NCBI GenBank assembly: GCA_038247995.1
Contig: JBBRUG010000100.1
Span: forward strand, 1 to 17,519
Length of the DNA stretch: 17,519 bases
Direction of reading: 5' to 3'
Source of the DNA: JBBRUG01 sp038247995
GTDB taxonomy: Bacteria; Chloroflexota; Chloroflexia; Chloroflexales; Chloroflexaceae
This document shows positions 1-6,924 of this stretch, piece after piece (positions within the stretch are counted from its first letter, which is position 1; every line of letters starts with the position of its first letter). A model generated the notes under the pieces. The model worked only from the letters and a program-made list of their open reading frames with translations, was not told where the DNA came from and searched no databases. The position numbers were made by a program, and so were the translations under genes.

Positions 1-129
1 GCTCGCTACGATCGACGCCGGCCGTTTGGCATCTGGCTAAAGCGTATCGCCATCAACAAATGCCGCGATTGGCGCCGCCGTCGTGCTGTGCGCCAGTTTT
101 TCTACAAGGCCGGGCTGTGGCGCGCATGA
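1..129 (+). pseudogene. Sigma-70 family (ECF-like) sigma factor fragment, region 2
   Basis: The first frame is open from the window edge to a TGA at 127-129. It encodes 42 residues including PFGIWLKRIAINKCRDW followed by an arginine run and AVRQFFYKA. This pattern (PF.aWL..IA.N.CRD..RRR) is what I recognise from the end of region 2 and the following linker of ECF-type sigma factors, which bind the promoter -10 element. The match stops near base 107. There the DNA switches to metX-like sequence in another frame, so region 4 and the -35 recognition helix are absent. The 5' end lies outside the window. The wording resembles proteobacterial, especially alphaproteobacterial, sigma factors more than I expect for this genome; that is an impression, not a search result. 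It is either a truncated gene at a deletion or insertion junction, or an assembly chimera. Confidence 0.55.
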
Positions 130-581
130 TCGGCCATATAACTTACCTTAGCGAACCTTCATTAGAAGCGAAGTTCGGGCGCAGCTTCCAGCACACCACT
201 GCGCCGACCTTTACGCTGGAGCCGGAGTTTGCGGTCGAGAGTTACCTCGCTTACCAGGGCGCCAGCTTTAATGCCCGCTTCGATGCCAACAGCTACCTCT
301 ACATCACTAAGGCGATGGATTATTGGGATCTGCCGGGCCGTTATGGGTCGCTCGAAGCGGCGCTGGAGCGTGTTACCGCGCGTGTGCTGTTACTCTCCTT
401 CAACACCGACTGGCTCTACCCAACTGCCGAATCTGCCGCAATCGCCACCGCATTACACGCCGTCGGCCGTTCGGCGCTGCACGTCGATCTGCCTACCAGC
501 GCCGGCCACGATGCCTTCCTGATCGAAAGTACCGCCCAGGCGCCGCTTGTTACGCGGTTTTTGGACGAAACGGCACGCTAA
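60..581 (+). pseudogene. metX: Homoserine O-acetyltransferase, C-terminal fragment (5'-truncated metX)
   Basis: MetX is an alpha/beta hydrolase that moves an acetyl group from acetyl-CoA to homoserine for methionine synthesis. Here only the last ~157 residues are recognisable, from AVARMIGHITYLSE (near base 111) to the TAA at 579-581. Visible family features are the lid/cap stretch ESYLAYQGASFNARFDANSY, the catalytic Asp in FNTDWLYP and the catalytic His in SAGHDAFL. The N-terminal half, about 215 of ~370-380 residues in the family and including the nucleophilic Ser, is missing. The ATG at 60 lies inside the sigma-factor-derived sequence and out of that gene's frame, and the residues it adds (through about residue 16) have no MetX resemblance, so it is not a genuine start. 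No ribosome binding site precedes it. The fragment cannot be active alone. Confidence 0.8.
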
Positions 582-614
582 CCCGCCGCGCCCGCCGCGC
601 CACCGCCGCCACCG

Positions 615-644
615 CCGAGCCGCGCCCTGAAGAGCGCGGCTCGG
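615..644 (+). terminator. Strong GC-rich hairpin after the metX remnant
   Basis: An 11-bp perfect inverted repeat (615-625 CCGAGCCGCGC paired with 634-644) encloses an 8-base loop. It begins 33 bases after the metX stop codon. There is no following T-run, so it may be a factor-assisted terminator or an mRNA 3'-end stabiliser rather than a classical intrinsic terminator. Confidence 0.5.
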
Positions 645-712
645 TCGTTGACCGCCGGCGTTCGGGCTGAAGCCCTCCGCCGAGAGGGTGAATCCCTCCG
701 CCGCGAGTTGTC

Positions 713-741
713 GCCGTTTTGCCGTTTGCCGTTTGCCGTTT
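713..741 (+). repeat. Heptamer tandem repeat GCCGTTT, four copies
   Basis: Four near-perfect copies of GCCGTTT run through 713-741, with one extra T after the first copy. They lie between the metX remnant and the PBP gene. Just upstream (672-703) a CCCTCCGCCG motif occurs twice. No coding function is visible; this belongs to the short-tandem-repeat style seen in several gaps of this window. Confidence 0.7.
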
Positions 742-789
742 GCCCTTCCCCGCCTCATCCCAATCTCATCTATAGCTCAGAAACGCCTG

Positions 790-798
790 TGGTATACT
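790..798 (+). promoter_or_regulatory. Extended -10 promoter of the PBP1A gene
   Basis: TGGTATACT is an extended -10 element (TGn plus TATACT at 793-798). It predicts a start of transcription near 805 and a ~50-base leader before the ATG at 855. No convincing -35 box is seen, which is common with extended -10 sites. The same TGG-TAT core recurs before rpiA and the kinase gene. Confidence 0.5.
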
Positions 799-811
799 CA
801 GGCCGTTCAGT

Positions 812-836
812 AAAGGAGTATATGTCGCTCAGGTGA
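812..836 (+). promoter_or_regulatory. Shine-Dalgarno plus four-codon mini-ORF in the PBP1A leader
   Basis: The best ribosome binding site in the leader, AAAGGAG at 812-818, sits 3 bases before an ATG at 822. That ATG opens a four-codon frame (Met-Ser-Leu-Arg) closed by TGA at 834-836. The frame is the same as that of the PBP gene. A second, weaker site, AGGTGAG at 831-837, overlaps the mini-ORF stop. It could be a regulatory leader peptide, or the TGA could be a sequence error that hides a longer PBP N-terminus. Confidence 0.35.
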
Positions 837-854
837 GCGCATCACACATTGCCT

Positions 855-3800
855 ATGTTACGTGACCGCAAGTATCGCCGCACTTATGGCGGCAACCGTG
901 AACCGCGCCGACCGGCGCACCCAGGCCTTTTGCGTGGCCGCGCCGCTCCGGCTGCGCCCGCCTTGCCGATGGGCCGCATGTTGGGCCAACTGCTCGCTAT
1001 TACGCTGGTCGTTGGCGCGCTGATCGCCGCCGCCGCTTTTGGGGTAGCCTACAACGCCTACGCTCAGACTGCCGCCAGCCTCGCCCCGCGCCTCGCCGCC
1101 CTCGATGATCGCGAACTGTTCCAGACCTCGCGGATCTTCGATCGCAACGGCACGCTGCTCTACGAATTCTTCGATGCCGGGAAACGTACCAACGTCCCGA
1201 TCGACCAGATCTCACCACTATTGATCCAGGCCACGGTCGCGGTCGAAGACCAGACCTTCTTTACGAATCCTGGCATCGACTTGCGCGGGATTGTGCGCAC
1301 GCTACTGAGCAGCCTGCAAGCCGGCGAAGAGACCGGCGGCGCATCAACGATCACCCAACAGGTGATCAAAAATAGCGTACTGACGGTTGAAGAGCGCGCT
1401 CCCGACCTGCGCTATGACCGCAAGCTCAAAGAGATTATTCTCGCGCAGGAACTCGACACCGTCCTTAGCAAAGACGAAGTGCTGGAGTTATACCTTAACG
1501 AGAACTTCTACGGCAACCTGGCTTATGGCATTCAAGCTGCCAGCGAAGTCTATTTTGGCACGAACGCCAGCGACCTCACGCTCGCCCAGGCCTCGCTCCT
1601 CGCCGGTCTGCCCCAACTTCCCACACTTTATAACCCGATCAACTACCTGGAGCGTGATGCGCAAGGCGGTTTTCTGCGCGGCGTACGCCTCGAAGAAGGC
1701 TGGCTTAACCCTGAGTATGGCTTGCCCGAAGGCATTGCCGCGCCGCGTGCCCGCCAGATTGCCGTGCTCCGCCGGATGGTCGAGGACGAGTATGTGACCG
1801 AGGCCGAGGCTCGCGCTGCTGTAGCGGCGACACTGCGCTTCGCCCCCCAGGAAGTGCCGCTCAACGCGCCGCATTTCGTCTTCTATGTGCGCGATCAACT
1901 GCTGGAGCGCTACGGCAACGAGATCCTCAACGGCGGCGGCCTGCGCATCACTACCACGCTCGATCTCGATCTACAGCGGATGGTGCAAGAGCGCGCCTAC
2001 GAGCGGATCACCGAACTGGACGAGCGCAATATTCACAATGCCGCCGTGGTGGTGATGCAGCCAAACAGCGGCCAGGTGCTCGCGATGGTGGGCAGTATTG
2101 ATTACAACGCCGTTGAAACGACCACTATTGCCGGCGAAACCGGCAATGTGCTCGACGGTCAGGTGAATGTCACCACGCGCGAACGTCAACCCGGCTCGGC
2201 GCTCAAGCCGTTTACCTTCCTCTCGGCAATGGAACAGGGCATGACCCCGGAGACCGTGATCTGGGATGTGCCGACTGAGTTCCCGATCGGTGACGGTCAA
2301 TGGTATGCGCCGCTAAACTATAATTCGCGCTGGAATGGCCCAGTACGCATGCGTACCGCCCTGGCAAACTCGCTCAATATGCCCGCGATTAAGGCGCTCA
2401 AGTTCGCCGGCATTCCCGAAACGATCGACTTGCTTGATCGCATGGGGATCAAGCAGGGGCTTAAGCGCGGCGCCGATTTCTACGGCCTGTCGCTGACCCT
2501 CGGCGGTGGCGAGGTAACGCCGCTCGAACTGACCACGGCCTACAATACGCTGGCCAGCAACGGGCAGTACTACCCGCCGATTTCGATCCTGGAGATTGTC
2601 GATGGCACGGGCCAAACGCTGGAAAGCTTCACGCCCGACGCCGGCGAAGAAGTGGTTGAGCCGGAATTGGCCGCGATTGTCACCGATATGCTCAGCGAGG
2701 ATCGCGCCCGCGCCGCGATCTGGGGGCTGAACAGTCCCCTCAAGCTCTCGCTGCCCGCCGCCGTGAAGACCGGCACCAGTAACGACTGGCGCGATGCCTG
2801 GGCCGCCGGTTATACGCCGTTTGTCACCGTGGGCGTCTGGACGGGCAACAGCAATAACGAGCCAACGGCGCGTGTCGAGAGTCTTACCGGCGGCGGCATC
2901 ATCTGGCGCAATGTGATGGAGGAGATCTTCGTCTGGGTTCGCGAAGACCCGCGTTATGCCGCGCTCTTCGCCGAACCCTTCGCCGATAGCACGATTCCGG
3001 CCGAGTTCGCCATGCCCGAAGAAGATGTCTGGAGCCGGCCAATCTGCGAACTGCCCGGATCATTTGGCGGCTACAGCGCCGAACTCTTCACCCGCCCAAT
3101 GCTCGCCGGCATGATCTCGCCGACCCTGACGCTTGCGCCTGGGCCAGAGCTCGACGCGCGCCTGCGCAACACGTCAATCCCGTGCGATGCCTTCACGAAG
3201 GCGCAGATAGCCCGCGTGCCGGCCCTCGAAGATTGGTCGCCCACCGGTGAACTGTTGATCACGGCGCAACCCCCCGCGCCGGCTGAGGGCGAAACACCCA
3301 ACGCTAGCGATGTAACCAGCCTGAGTGGTGGCGCCTATTGCCGACCGATCGAGGGCGTGGTTATTCCAGAGCAGCTCTTGCGCGAGATTTATGTGTGGAA
3401 GACACCGCCGGCCGACCCATTGGAGCGAGTCGAGTACCGCTGGGAAGGCGGCAGTGCAAGCACATCGCAACGGGTCGAAGATCTGCCTGATTGCGCCGCC
3501 GAGATGTTTGAGGCGCCGATTGAAGAGCCGCCGGTAGCCGGAGCGATCAAGATGCCGGATCTGATCCGCCTCGGTGAGAACCAGGCCAAGGATGCACTGA
3601 CGGCATTGGGAATTGGGATCGACCAGATCCGGGTCGATTACCAGATCCGCGCCCGCATCCCGGAGATCTTCGATCGCTTTGCAGCATATACGGTGGTAAG
3701 CACCTCGCCGGCATTCGATGAGTGGATCTTACCCGGCTCAACGGTGATCCTTGGCATCCGCTCACCCAGCGAAACCGAAGTCCCGCAACCCGACCCGGTT

Positions 3801-3968
3801 GAACCGCCACCCGGCGAACCGCTGCCGAGTGAGCCGCCGCCGAGTGAGCCACCGTCGAGTGAGCCACCGCCGAGTGAACCACCGCCCGACGACGGCGGCA
3901 ATGGCGGCGAGTTGCCAATTCCGCTTCCGCCACAGCCGATCGTGCCGCAACCAATCCCGCTGCCGTAG
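855..3968 (+). CDS. Bifunctional class A penicillin-binding protein (PBP1A-type) with PASTA domain
   Basis: This enzyme polymerises lipid II into glycan strands and cross-links the peptides, anchored in the cytoplasmic membrane with both domains outside. From the ATG at 855 the product is 1037 residues. It has a basic N-terminus and one membrane helix at ~42-65. A GT51 transglycosylase domain spans ~90-265, with catalytic Glu131 in VEDQTFF and the GASTITQQ motif. The transpeptidase domain (~390-715) has Ser448 and Lys451 in SALK, an SLN motif, and KTGT starting at Lys638. Four cysteines (CELPG, PCDAF, YCRPI, DCAAE) follow in an extracellular linker. A PASTA-like domain lies at ~895-970, and the tail is proline-rich. 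In-frame starts at TTG 849 and ATG 822 are possible alternatives, but a TGA at 834 excludes the latter. The tail and PASTA domain make it longer than typical PBP1A (~720-850 residues). Confidence 0.93.
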   Translation: MLRDRKYRRTYGGNREPRRPAHPGLLRGRAAPAAPALPMGRMLGQLLAITLVVGALIAAAAFGVAYNAYAQTAASLAPRLAALDDRELFQTSRIFDRNGTLLYEFFDAGKRTNVPIDQISPLLIQATVAVEDQTFFTNPGIDLRGIVRTLLSSLQAGEETGGASTITQQVIKNSVLTVEERAPDLRYDRKLKEIILAQELDTVLSKDEVLELYLNENFYGNLAYGIQAASEVYFGTNASDLTLAQASLLAGLPQLPTLYNPINYLERDAQGGFLRGVRLEEGWLNPEYGLPEGIAAPRARQIAVLRRMVEDEYVTEAEARAAVAATLRFAPQEVPLNAPHFVFYVRDQLLERYGNEILNGGGLRITTTLDLDLQRMVQERAYERITELDERNIHNAAVVVMQPNSGQVLAMVGSIDYNAVETTTIAGETGNVLDGQVNVTTRERQPGSALKPFTFLSAMEQGMTPETVIWDVPTEFPIGDGQWYAPLNYNSRWNGPVRMRTALANSLNMPAIKALKFAGIPETIDLLDRMGIKQGLKRGADFYGLSLTLGGGEVTPLELTTAYNTLASNGQYYPPISILEIVDGTGQTLESFTPDAGEEVVEPELAAIVTDMLSEDRARAAIWGLNSPLKLSLPAAVKTGTSNDWRDAWAAGYTPFVTVGVWTGNSNNEPTARVESLTGGGIIWRNVMEEIFVWVREDPRYAALFAEPFADSTIPAEFAMPEEDVWSRPICELPGSFGGYSAELFTRPMLAGMISPTLTLAPGPELDARLRNTSIPCDAFTKAQIARVPALEDWSPTGELLITAQPPAPAEGETPNASDVTSLSGGAYCRPIEGVVIPEQLLREIYVWKTPPADPLERVEYRWEGGSASTSQRVEDLPDCAAEMFEAPIEEPPVAGAIKMPDLIRLGENQAKDALTALGIGIDQIRVDYQIRARIPEIFDRFAAYTVVSTSPAFDEWILPGSTVILGIRSPSETEVPQPDPVEPPPGEPLPSEPPPSEPPSSEPPPSEPPPDDGGNGGELPIPLPPQPIVPQPIPLP
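3822..3881 (+). repeat. 15-bp in-frame tandem repeat encoding PSEPP units
   Basis: Four copies of a 15-base unit (consensus CCGCCGAGTGAGCCA) encode the repeated pentapeptide PSEPP in the proline-rich tail of the PBP. Because the unit is a multiple of three, copy-number change would lengthen or shorten the tail without shifting the frame. Confidence 0.85.
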
Positions 3969-3975
3969 GCACAAT

Positions 3976-4009
3976 GCCGTAGGGACGAAGCGCGCTTCGT
4001 CCCTACGGC
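3976..4009. repeat. 34-bp perfect palindrome between the PBP gene and rpiA
   Basis: GCCGTAGGGACGAAGCG at 3976-3992 is followed with no spacer by its exact reverse complement (3993-4009). The outer half-motif reappears at 4015-4024 (CGTCCCTACG). It begins 8 bases after the PBP stop. It could form a long hairpin or cruciform and act as a bidirectional transcription stop, although there is no T-run. The motif looks like a dispersed repeat element, which only a genome-wide count can show. Confidence 0.75.
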
Positions 4010-4054
4010 GTCTCCGTCCCTACGCAACTCCACACGCCACGCATCGTCCGTCAC

Positions 4055-4092
4055 TGGTATTATTCGTCGGTTGCCTCGATCTGGTGTACAAT
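4055..4092 (+). promoter_or_regulatory. Promoter region of rpiA, probably leaderless
   Basis: Two -10-like elements lie close together: TGGTATTAT (4055-4063) and TACAAT (4087-4092, within TGGTGTACAAT). For the second, the usual spacing puts +1 at 4099, exactly the A of the rpiA ATG. No Shine-Dalgarno sequence precedes that ATG, which fits a leaderless mRNA from the second promoter. Confidence 0.45.
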
Positions 4093-4098
4093 CGCGGT

Positions 4099-4800
4099 AT
4101 GGACGAGACGCAACGCAATCGATTAAAGCTCCAGGCCGCGATTTATGCGGCGGACCGGATCGAAGCCGGCATGGTTGTGGGTCTAGGCTACGGCAGCACG
4201 GCACTGCTTGCCGTGCGGCGGATCGCGGCGCGGCTGAACGAAGGCGAGTTGCACGGCATTGTCGGCGTGCCCTGCGCCGAAGTTACGGCAACGCTCGCCG
4301 GCGAACTTGGCATTCCGCTGACTCGCCTCGACGATGTGCCTGCCGTTGATCTCACCATCGACGGCGCCGACGAGGTCGATCCACAGCTCAACCTGATTAA
4401 AGGCGGTGGTGGCGCACTGCTACGCGAGAAGATGGTCGCGCAGGCCAGCCGGCAGGTAATGATTATTGTCGATGCAGGCAAATTGACGCCGGCCCTCGGC
4501 ACAAATTGGGCCGTGCCGGTTGAAGTTGTAGAGTTCGGCTGGGGCGCTACCGCACGCTGGATCACTGCACAAGGCGCCACGGTGCAGCGCCGCACCACCC
4601 CCGACGGTAGCCCCTTCCGCACCGATCAATGCCACTTCATCCTCGATTGCCGCTTTGGGCCGATCGCTGACCCAGCCACGCTTGGGCGCAGCCTGGCCGA
4701 ACGGGCCGGGATCGTTGAACACGGCCTGTTTGTCGGCCTCACGACTGACCTGGTCGTGGCCGGCGTCGATGGCATCCGCCACGTGCGCGGCGCGAACTAG
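4099..4800 (+). CDS. rpiA: Ribose-5-phosphate isomerase A
   Basis: RpiA interconverts ribose 5-phosphate and ribulose 5-phosphate in the non-oxidative pentose phosphate pathway, in the cytosol. The 233-residue product has the full family pattern: phosphate loop GLGYGSTA (28-35); DGADEVD with catalytic-site Asp88 and Asp91; the signature LIKGGGGALLREK with Lys101 and catalytic Glu110; and IVDAGKL. Length is normal (family ~220-235). The third-last position of the usual GLGTGST loop is Tyr31 instead of Thr or Ser. I chose ATG 4099 because the homology starts there and no upstream sequence resembles RpiA; the reading frame is open back to 3751 but runs through the PBP gene and the palindrome. 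The next gene but one in the same pathway, rpe, follows at a 139-base gap filled with hairpins, so separate transcription is likely. Confidence 0.95.
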   Translation: MDETQRNRLKLQAAIYAADRIEAGMVVGLGYGSTALLAVRRIAARLNEGELHGIVGVPCAEVTATLAGELGIPLTRLDDVPAVDLTIDGADEVDPQLNLIKGGGGALLREKMVAQASRQVMIIVDAGKLTPALGTNWAVPVEVVEFGWGATARWITAQGATVQRRTTPDGSPFRTDQCHFILDCRFGPIADPATLGRSLAERAGIVEHGLFVGLTTDLVVAGVDGIRHVRGAN

Positions 4801-4859
4801 TCCAACTCGGCGGAAGTTCGCCAGGGGTTGTACGCGGGTTTGCGCCCGCCACAGTGCGG

Positions 4860-4893
4860 CGTCCGCCGTAGGCGGACGTACGCTTTAGCGTAC
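4860..4893 (+). terminator. Two back-to-back hairpins between rpiA and rpe
   Basis: The first hairpin pairs CGTCCGCC (4860-4867) with GGCGGACG (4871-4878) around a 3-base loop. The second pairs GTACGCT (4878-4884) with AGCGTAC (4887-4893) around two bases, sharing one base with the first. A weaker GCGGG/CCCGC pairing precedes them (4834-4848). They may end rpiA transcription or form the 5' structure of the rpe mRNA. No T-run is present. Confidence 0.5.
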
Positions 4894-4939
4894 TAGTGGG
4901 AATGCAGAGTGTTCACCCCCGTAAAAGCGCGGAGATTCT

Positions 4940-5599
4940 ATGCACCTCGCTCCTTCCATCCTCACCGCCGATTTTACGCGCCTGGGCGAAGCGGTTACTG
5001 AGGCGCTCGACACCGGCATCCGCTGGATCCATCTCGATGTGATGGATGGGCGCTTCGTGCCGAACCTTAGCTTTGGCCCTACGATTGTGCGCGCCCTGCG
5101 CCCGCTTGCCAACCAGTACGGCGCGCTCCTCGACGCCCATTTGATGATTGTTGAGCCGGAGCGCTATTTGCAAGAGTTCGCTGACGCCGGCGCCGATATC
5201 ATTACCGTCCACGCCGAAGTTAGCCCGCATTTGCATCGCACCGTCCAGGCCATCACGCGCCTCGGCAAGCGCCCCGGCGTTGCCCTTAACCCGGCCACAT
5301 CGCTGAACATGATCGAAGAGATCTTGCCGGATCTTGATCTCGCGCTTATCATGACTGTGAACCCCGGTTTTGGCGGCCAACAAATGATTTCCGGTTGCCT
5401 CGACAAAGTCGCCCGCCTGCGCACTATGCGCGACGCACGCGGCCTCAGTACGCACATTCAGGTCGACGGCGGGATCAACCCGGACACAATCAGTGCGGCC
5501 CGCAGCGCCGGCGCCGATGTCGCTGTTGTCGGCTCAGCCGTGTTTAACCCGCAGCAGTCGGTCGCCACGGCGGTGGCCGCGTTACGGGCAGCGATGTGA
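4940..5599 (+). CDS. rpe: Ribulose-phosphate 3-epimerase
   Basis: Rpe interconverts ribulose 5-phosphate and xylulose 5-phosphate, serving the pentose phosphate pathway and, if present, the Calvin cycle. The 219-residue TIM barrel is full length. Visible family motifs are APSILTADF at the N-terminus (Ser6); HLDVMDGRFVPN with metal/catalytic His31 and Asp33; DAHLMI with metal ligand His67; the phosphate-binding VNPGFGGQ; and QVDGGI with the second catalytic Asp176. The start is supported by GGAG at 4931-4934, 5 bases before the ATG. It sits 139 bases after rpiA with intervening hairpins. Its substrate is the product of RpiA, so co-location makes metabolic sense. Confidence 0.96.
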   Translation: MHLAPSILTADFTRLGEAVTEALDTGIRWIHLDVMDGRFVPNLSFGPTIVRALRPLANQYGALLDAHLMIVEPERYLQEFADAGADIITVHAEVSPHLHRTVQAITRLGKRPGVALNPATSLNMIEEILPDLDLALIMTVNPGFGGQQMISGCLDKVARLRTMRDARGLSTHIQVDGGINPDTISAARSAGADVAVVGSAVFNPQQSVATAVAALRAAM

Positions 5600-5646
5600 T
5601 CGGCACGCAGGTGCGTAGGGCCGCGAAGACGTGGGGACGTGGGTAT

Positions 5647-5682
5647 GATCGGAGGGCCGATCGGAGGGCCGATCGGAGGGCC
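5647..5682 (+). repeat. 12-bp tandem repeat GATCGGAGGGCC, three copies
   Basis: Three exact tandem copies of GATCGGAGGGCC occupy 5647-5658, 5659-5670 and 5671-5682. They lie 48 bases after the rpe stop codon. The last copy runs into the left arm of the long inverted repeat described next. Confidence 0.9.
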
Positions 5683-5747
5683 GAAGCGTTCGCACCTGGA
5701 AAGTATCGGGATCACAATGAACAATTACATTGCGAATGCTTCGGCCC
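5678..5747 (+). ncRNA. Long hairpin upstream of glk (attenuator, terminator or small structured RNA?)
   Basis: GGGCCGAAGCGTTCGCA (5678-5694) and TGCGAATGCTTCGGCCC (5731-5747) form a 17-bp stem. Sixteen pairs are Watson-Crick and one is a G-U wobble (5688 with 5737). The 36-base loop is noticeably more AT-rich than its surroundings and holds an inner CAATG/CATTG pairing possibility. It sits 145 bases before the glk ATG. Whether it is transcribed is unknown; a preserved wobble pair is suggestive of RNA-level structure. Noncoding role inferred. Confidence 0.35.
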
Positions 5748-5891
5748 ATCGCCCACACGTCACGCCACCCATCGCTCACACGCCACGCGGCCCACATTGC
5801 CCTACCCATCATCTGCCCTCATCCGCCTGGCCTACATCGCCCGGCACGACCATTGATCCGTCCGGTTCCCATCACGTATCAGGAAAATTGT

Positions 5892-6872
5892 ATGATTCTC
5901 GCAGGCGACATTGGCGGCACGAAGACGAATCTGGCCTTGTTTGCACACGAAACCGGCCCGCATCAACCACACGTTGAAGCGACGTTTGTGAGCCGGCACT
6001 ATGCCAGCTTAGAAGCGATCATTCGCGAGTTTCTCGCTGCCAACCCGGTTAATATCGAAGGTGCAGCCTTCGGGGTCGCCGGGCCTGTCGTCAGCGGTCG
6101 GGCCACCATCACCAATTTACCCTGGGTGATCGATGTTGAAACGCTGCGCACCGAATTCAGTGTCGCCCGCGTGACGTTGCTGAACGATCTCGAAGCGATT
6201 GCCAATGCAGTGCCCATCCTCGAAGCCGACGATGTGGCGGTGCTCAACGCCGGTACACCGATTGCTCCTGGCGCAATTGCGGTAATCGCCCCCGGCACCG
6301 GCCTCGGCGAGGCCTTCCTGGTGTGGGAAGGTACCCGTTACGAAGCCCACCCGTCCGAAGGCGGCCACACCAGCTTCGCGCCCACATCGGACACTGAACT
6401 GGCCTTGCTCACCTACCTGATGGAGCGCCACGGCCATGTGAGCTATGAGCGGGTCTGTTCAGGGATCGGCATTCCCAACATTTATGCCTATTTTCGCGAT
6501 GCCGTGTACAATGGCGGTAACCCAGCCATTGCCGCACAAATCGCCGCCGCCGCCGATCCAACGCCGCTGATCTTTGGCGCCGCGCTCGACCCGACCCAGC
6601 CTTGTCCGGCGTGTAGCGCCACACTGGAACAGTTCGTGCGCATTCTCGGCGCTGAGTCGGGCAACCTGGCACTGAAGGTGCTCGCCACCGGCGGAATCTA
6701 CATCGGCGGCGGCATTCCACCGCGCATCCTCGCCGCCCTGCGCAACCCGGCCTTCCTCGCGGCGTTCTGCAACAAAGGCCGCTTCGGCGATTTGCTGATC
6801 CAGATGCCGATCAGTGTCATCTTGAACCCGAAGACGGCCCTGTTCGGCGCCGCAAGTGCCGTAATGAAGTGA
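5892..6872 (+). CDS. glk: Glucokinase (Glk family)
   Basis: The enzyme phosphorylates glucose with ATP to glucose 6-phosphate in the cytosol. From ATG 5892 the product is 326 residues, close to the ~320 of the family. Motifs in order: phosphate loop GDIGGTKTNLALF (5-17); GVAGPVVSGRATITNLPW; LNDLEA with catalytic Asp99; PGTGLGEA (134-141); EGGHTSFAP; RVCSGIGIPNIY; and the C-terminal GGIYIGGGIPPRIL. This is the bacterial Glk (PF02685-type) family rather than the ROK family: the CxCGxxGCxE zinc motif of ROK kinases is absent. The start is chosen because MILAGDIGGT begins the fold and AGGA (5881-5884) lies 7 bases upstream. The frame is open back to 5730, but those codons are unrelated low-complexity sequence. 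Confidence 0.93.
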   Translation: MILAGDIGGTKTNLALFAHETGPHQPHVEATFVSRHYASLEAIIREFLAANPVNIEGAAFGVAGPVVSGRATITNLPWVIDVETLRTEFSVARVTLLNDLEAIANAVPILEADDVAVLNAGTPIAPGAIAVIAPGTGLGEAFLVWEGTRYEAHPSEGGHTSFAPTSDTELALLTYLMERHGHVSYERVCSGIGIPNIYAYFRDAVYNGGNPAIAAQIAAAADPTPLIFGAALDPTQPCPACSATLEQFVRILGAESGNLALKVLATGGIYIGGGIPPRILAALRNPAFLAAFCNKGRFGDLLIQMPISVILNPKTALFGAASAVMK

Positions 6873-6880
6873 TTGAATAG

Positions 6881-6912
6881 CAAAGCGGCAAAGCGCCAAA
6901 ACGGCTTTTTTC
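6881..6912 (+). terminator. Weak T-tract terminator after glk
   Basis: Three degenerate 8-base units (CAAAGCGG, CAAAGCGC, CAAAACGG at 6881-6904) run into a six-T tract at 6906-6911. The possible stem AAAGC (6890-6894) with GCTTT (6904-6908) is only 5 bp with a mismatched interior. It begins 9 bases after the glk stop. The T-run is real; intrinsic termination is only a guess. Confidence 0.35.
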
Positions 6913-6924
6913 ACTCCGCTAGGT

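Larger units (their letters stand above)
5600..5891. other. Intergenic region between rpe and glk
   Basis: This 292-base gap holds the 12-bp tandem repeat and the long hairpin listed separately. After 5748 comes C-rich, low-complexity sequence with repeated CCCA/CACGCCAC-type words. Open frames through it (for example from 5730) show no protein-like sequence. No clear promoter for glk was found. Confidence 0.6.

Noticed and set aside
849..854. TTG start for the PBP gene at 849
   Set aside because: It adds only two residues, and ATG 855 is the commoner codon. It cannot be excluded, since AGGTGAG is closer to the TTG.
5730..5891. Longer glucokinase start at 5730
   Set aside because: The extra 54 residues are low-complexity His/Pro/Arg sequence from the intergenic region; ATG 5892 has a ribosome site and starts the family fold.
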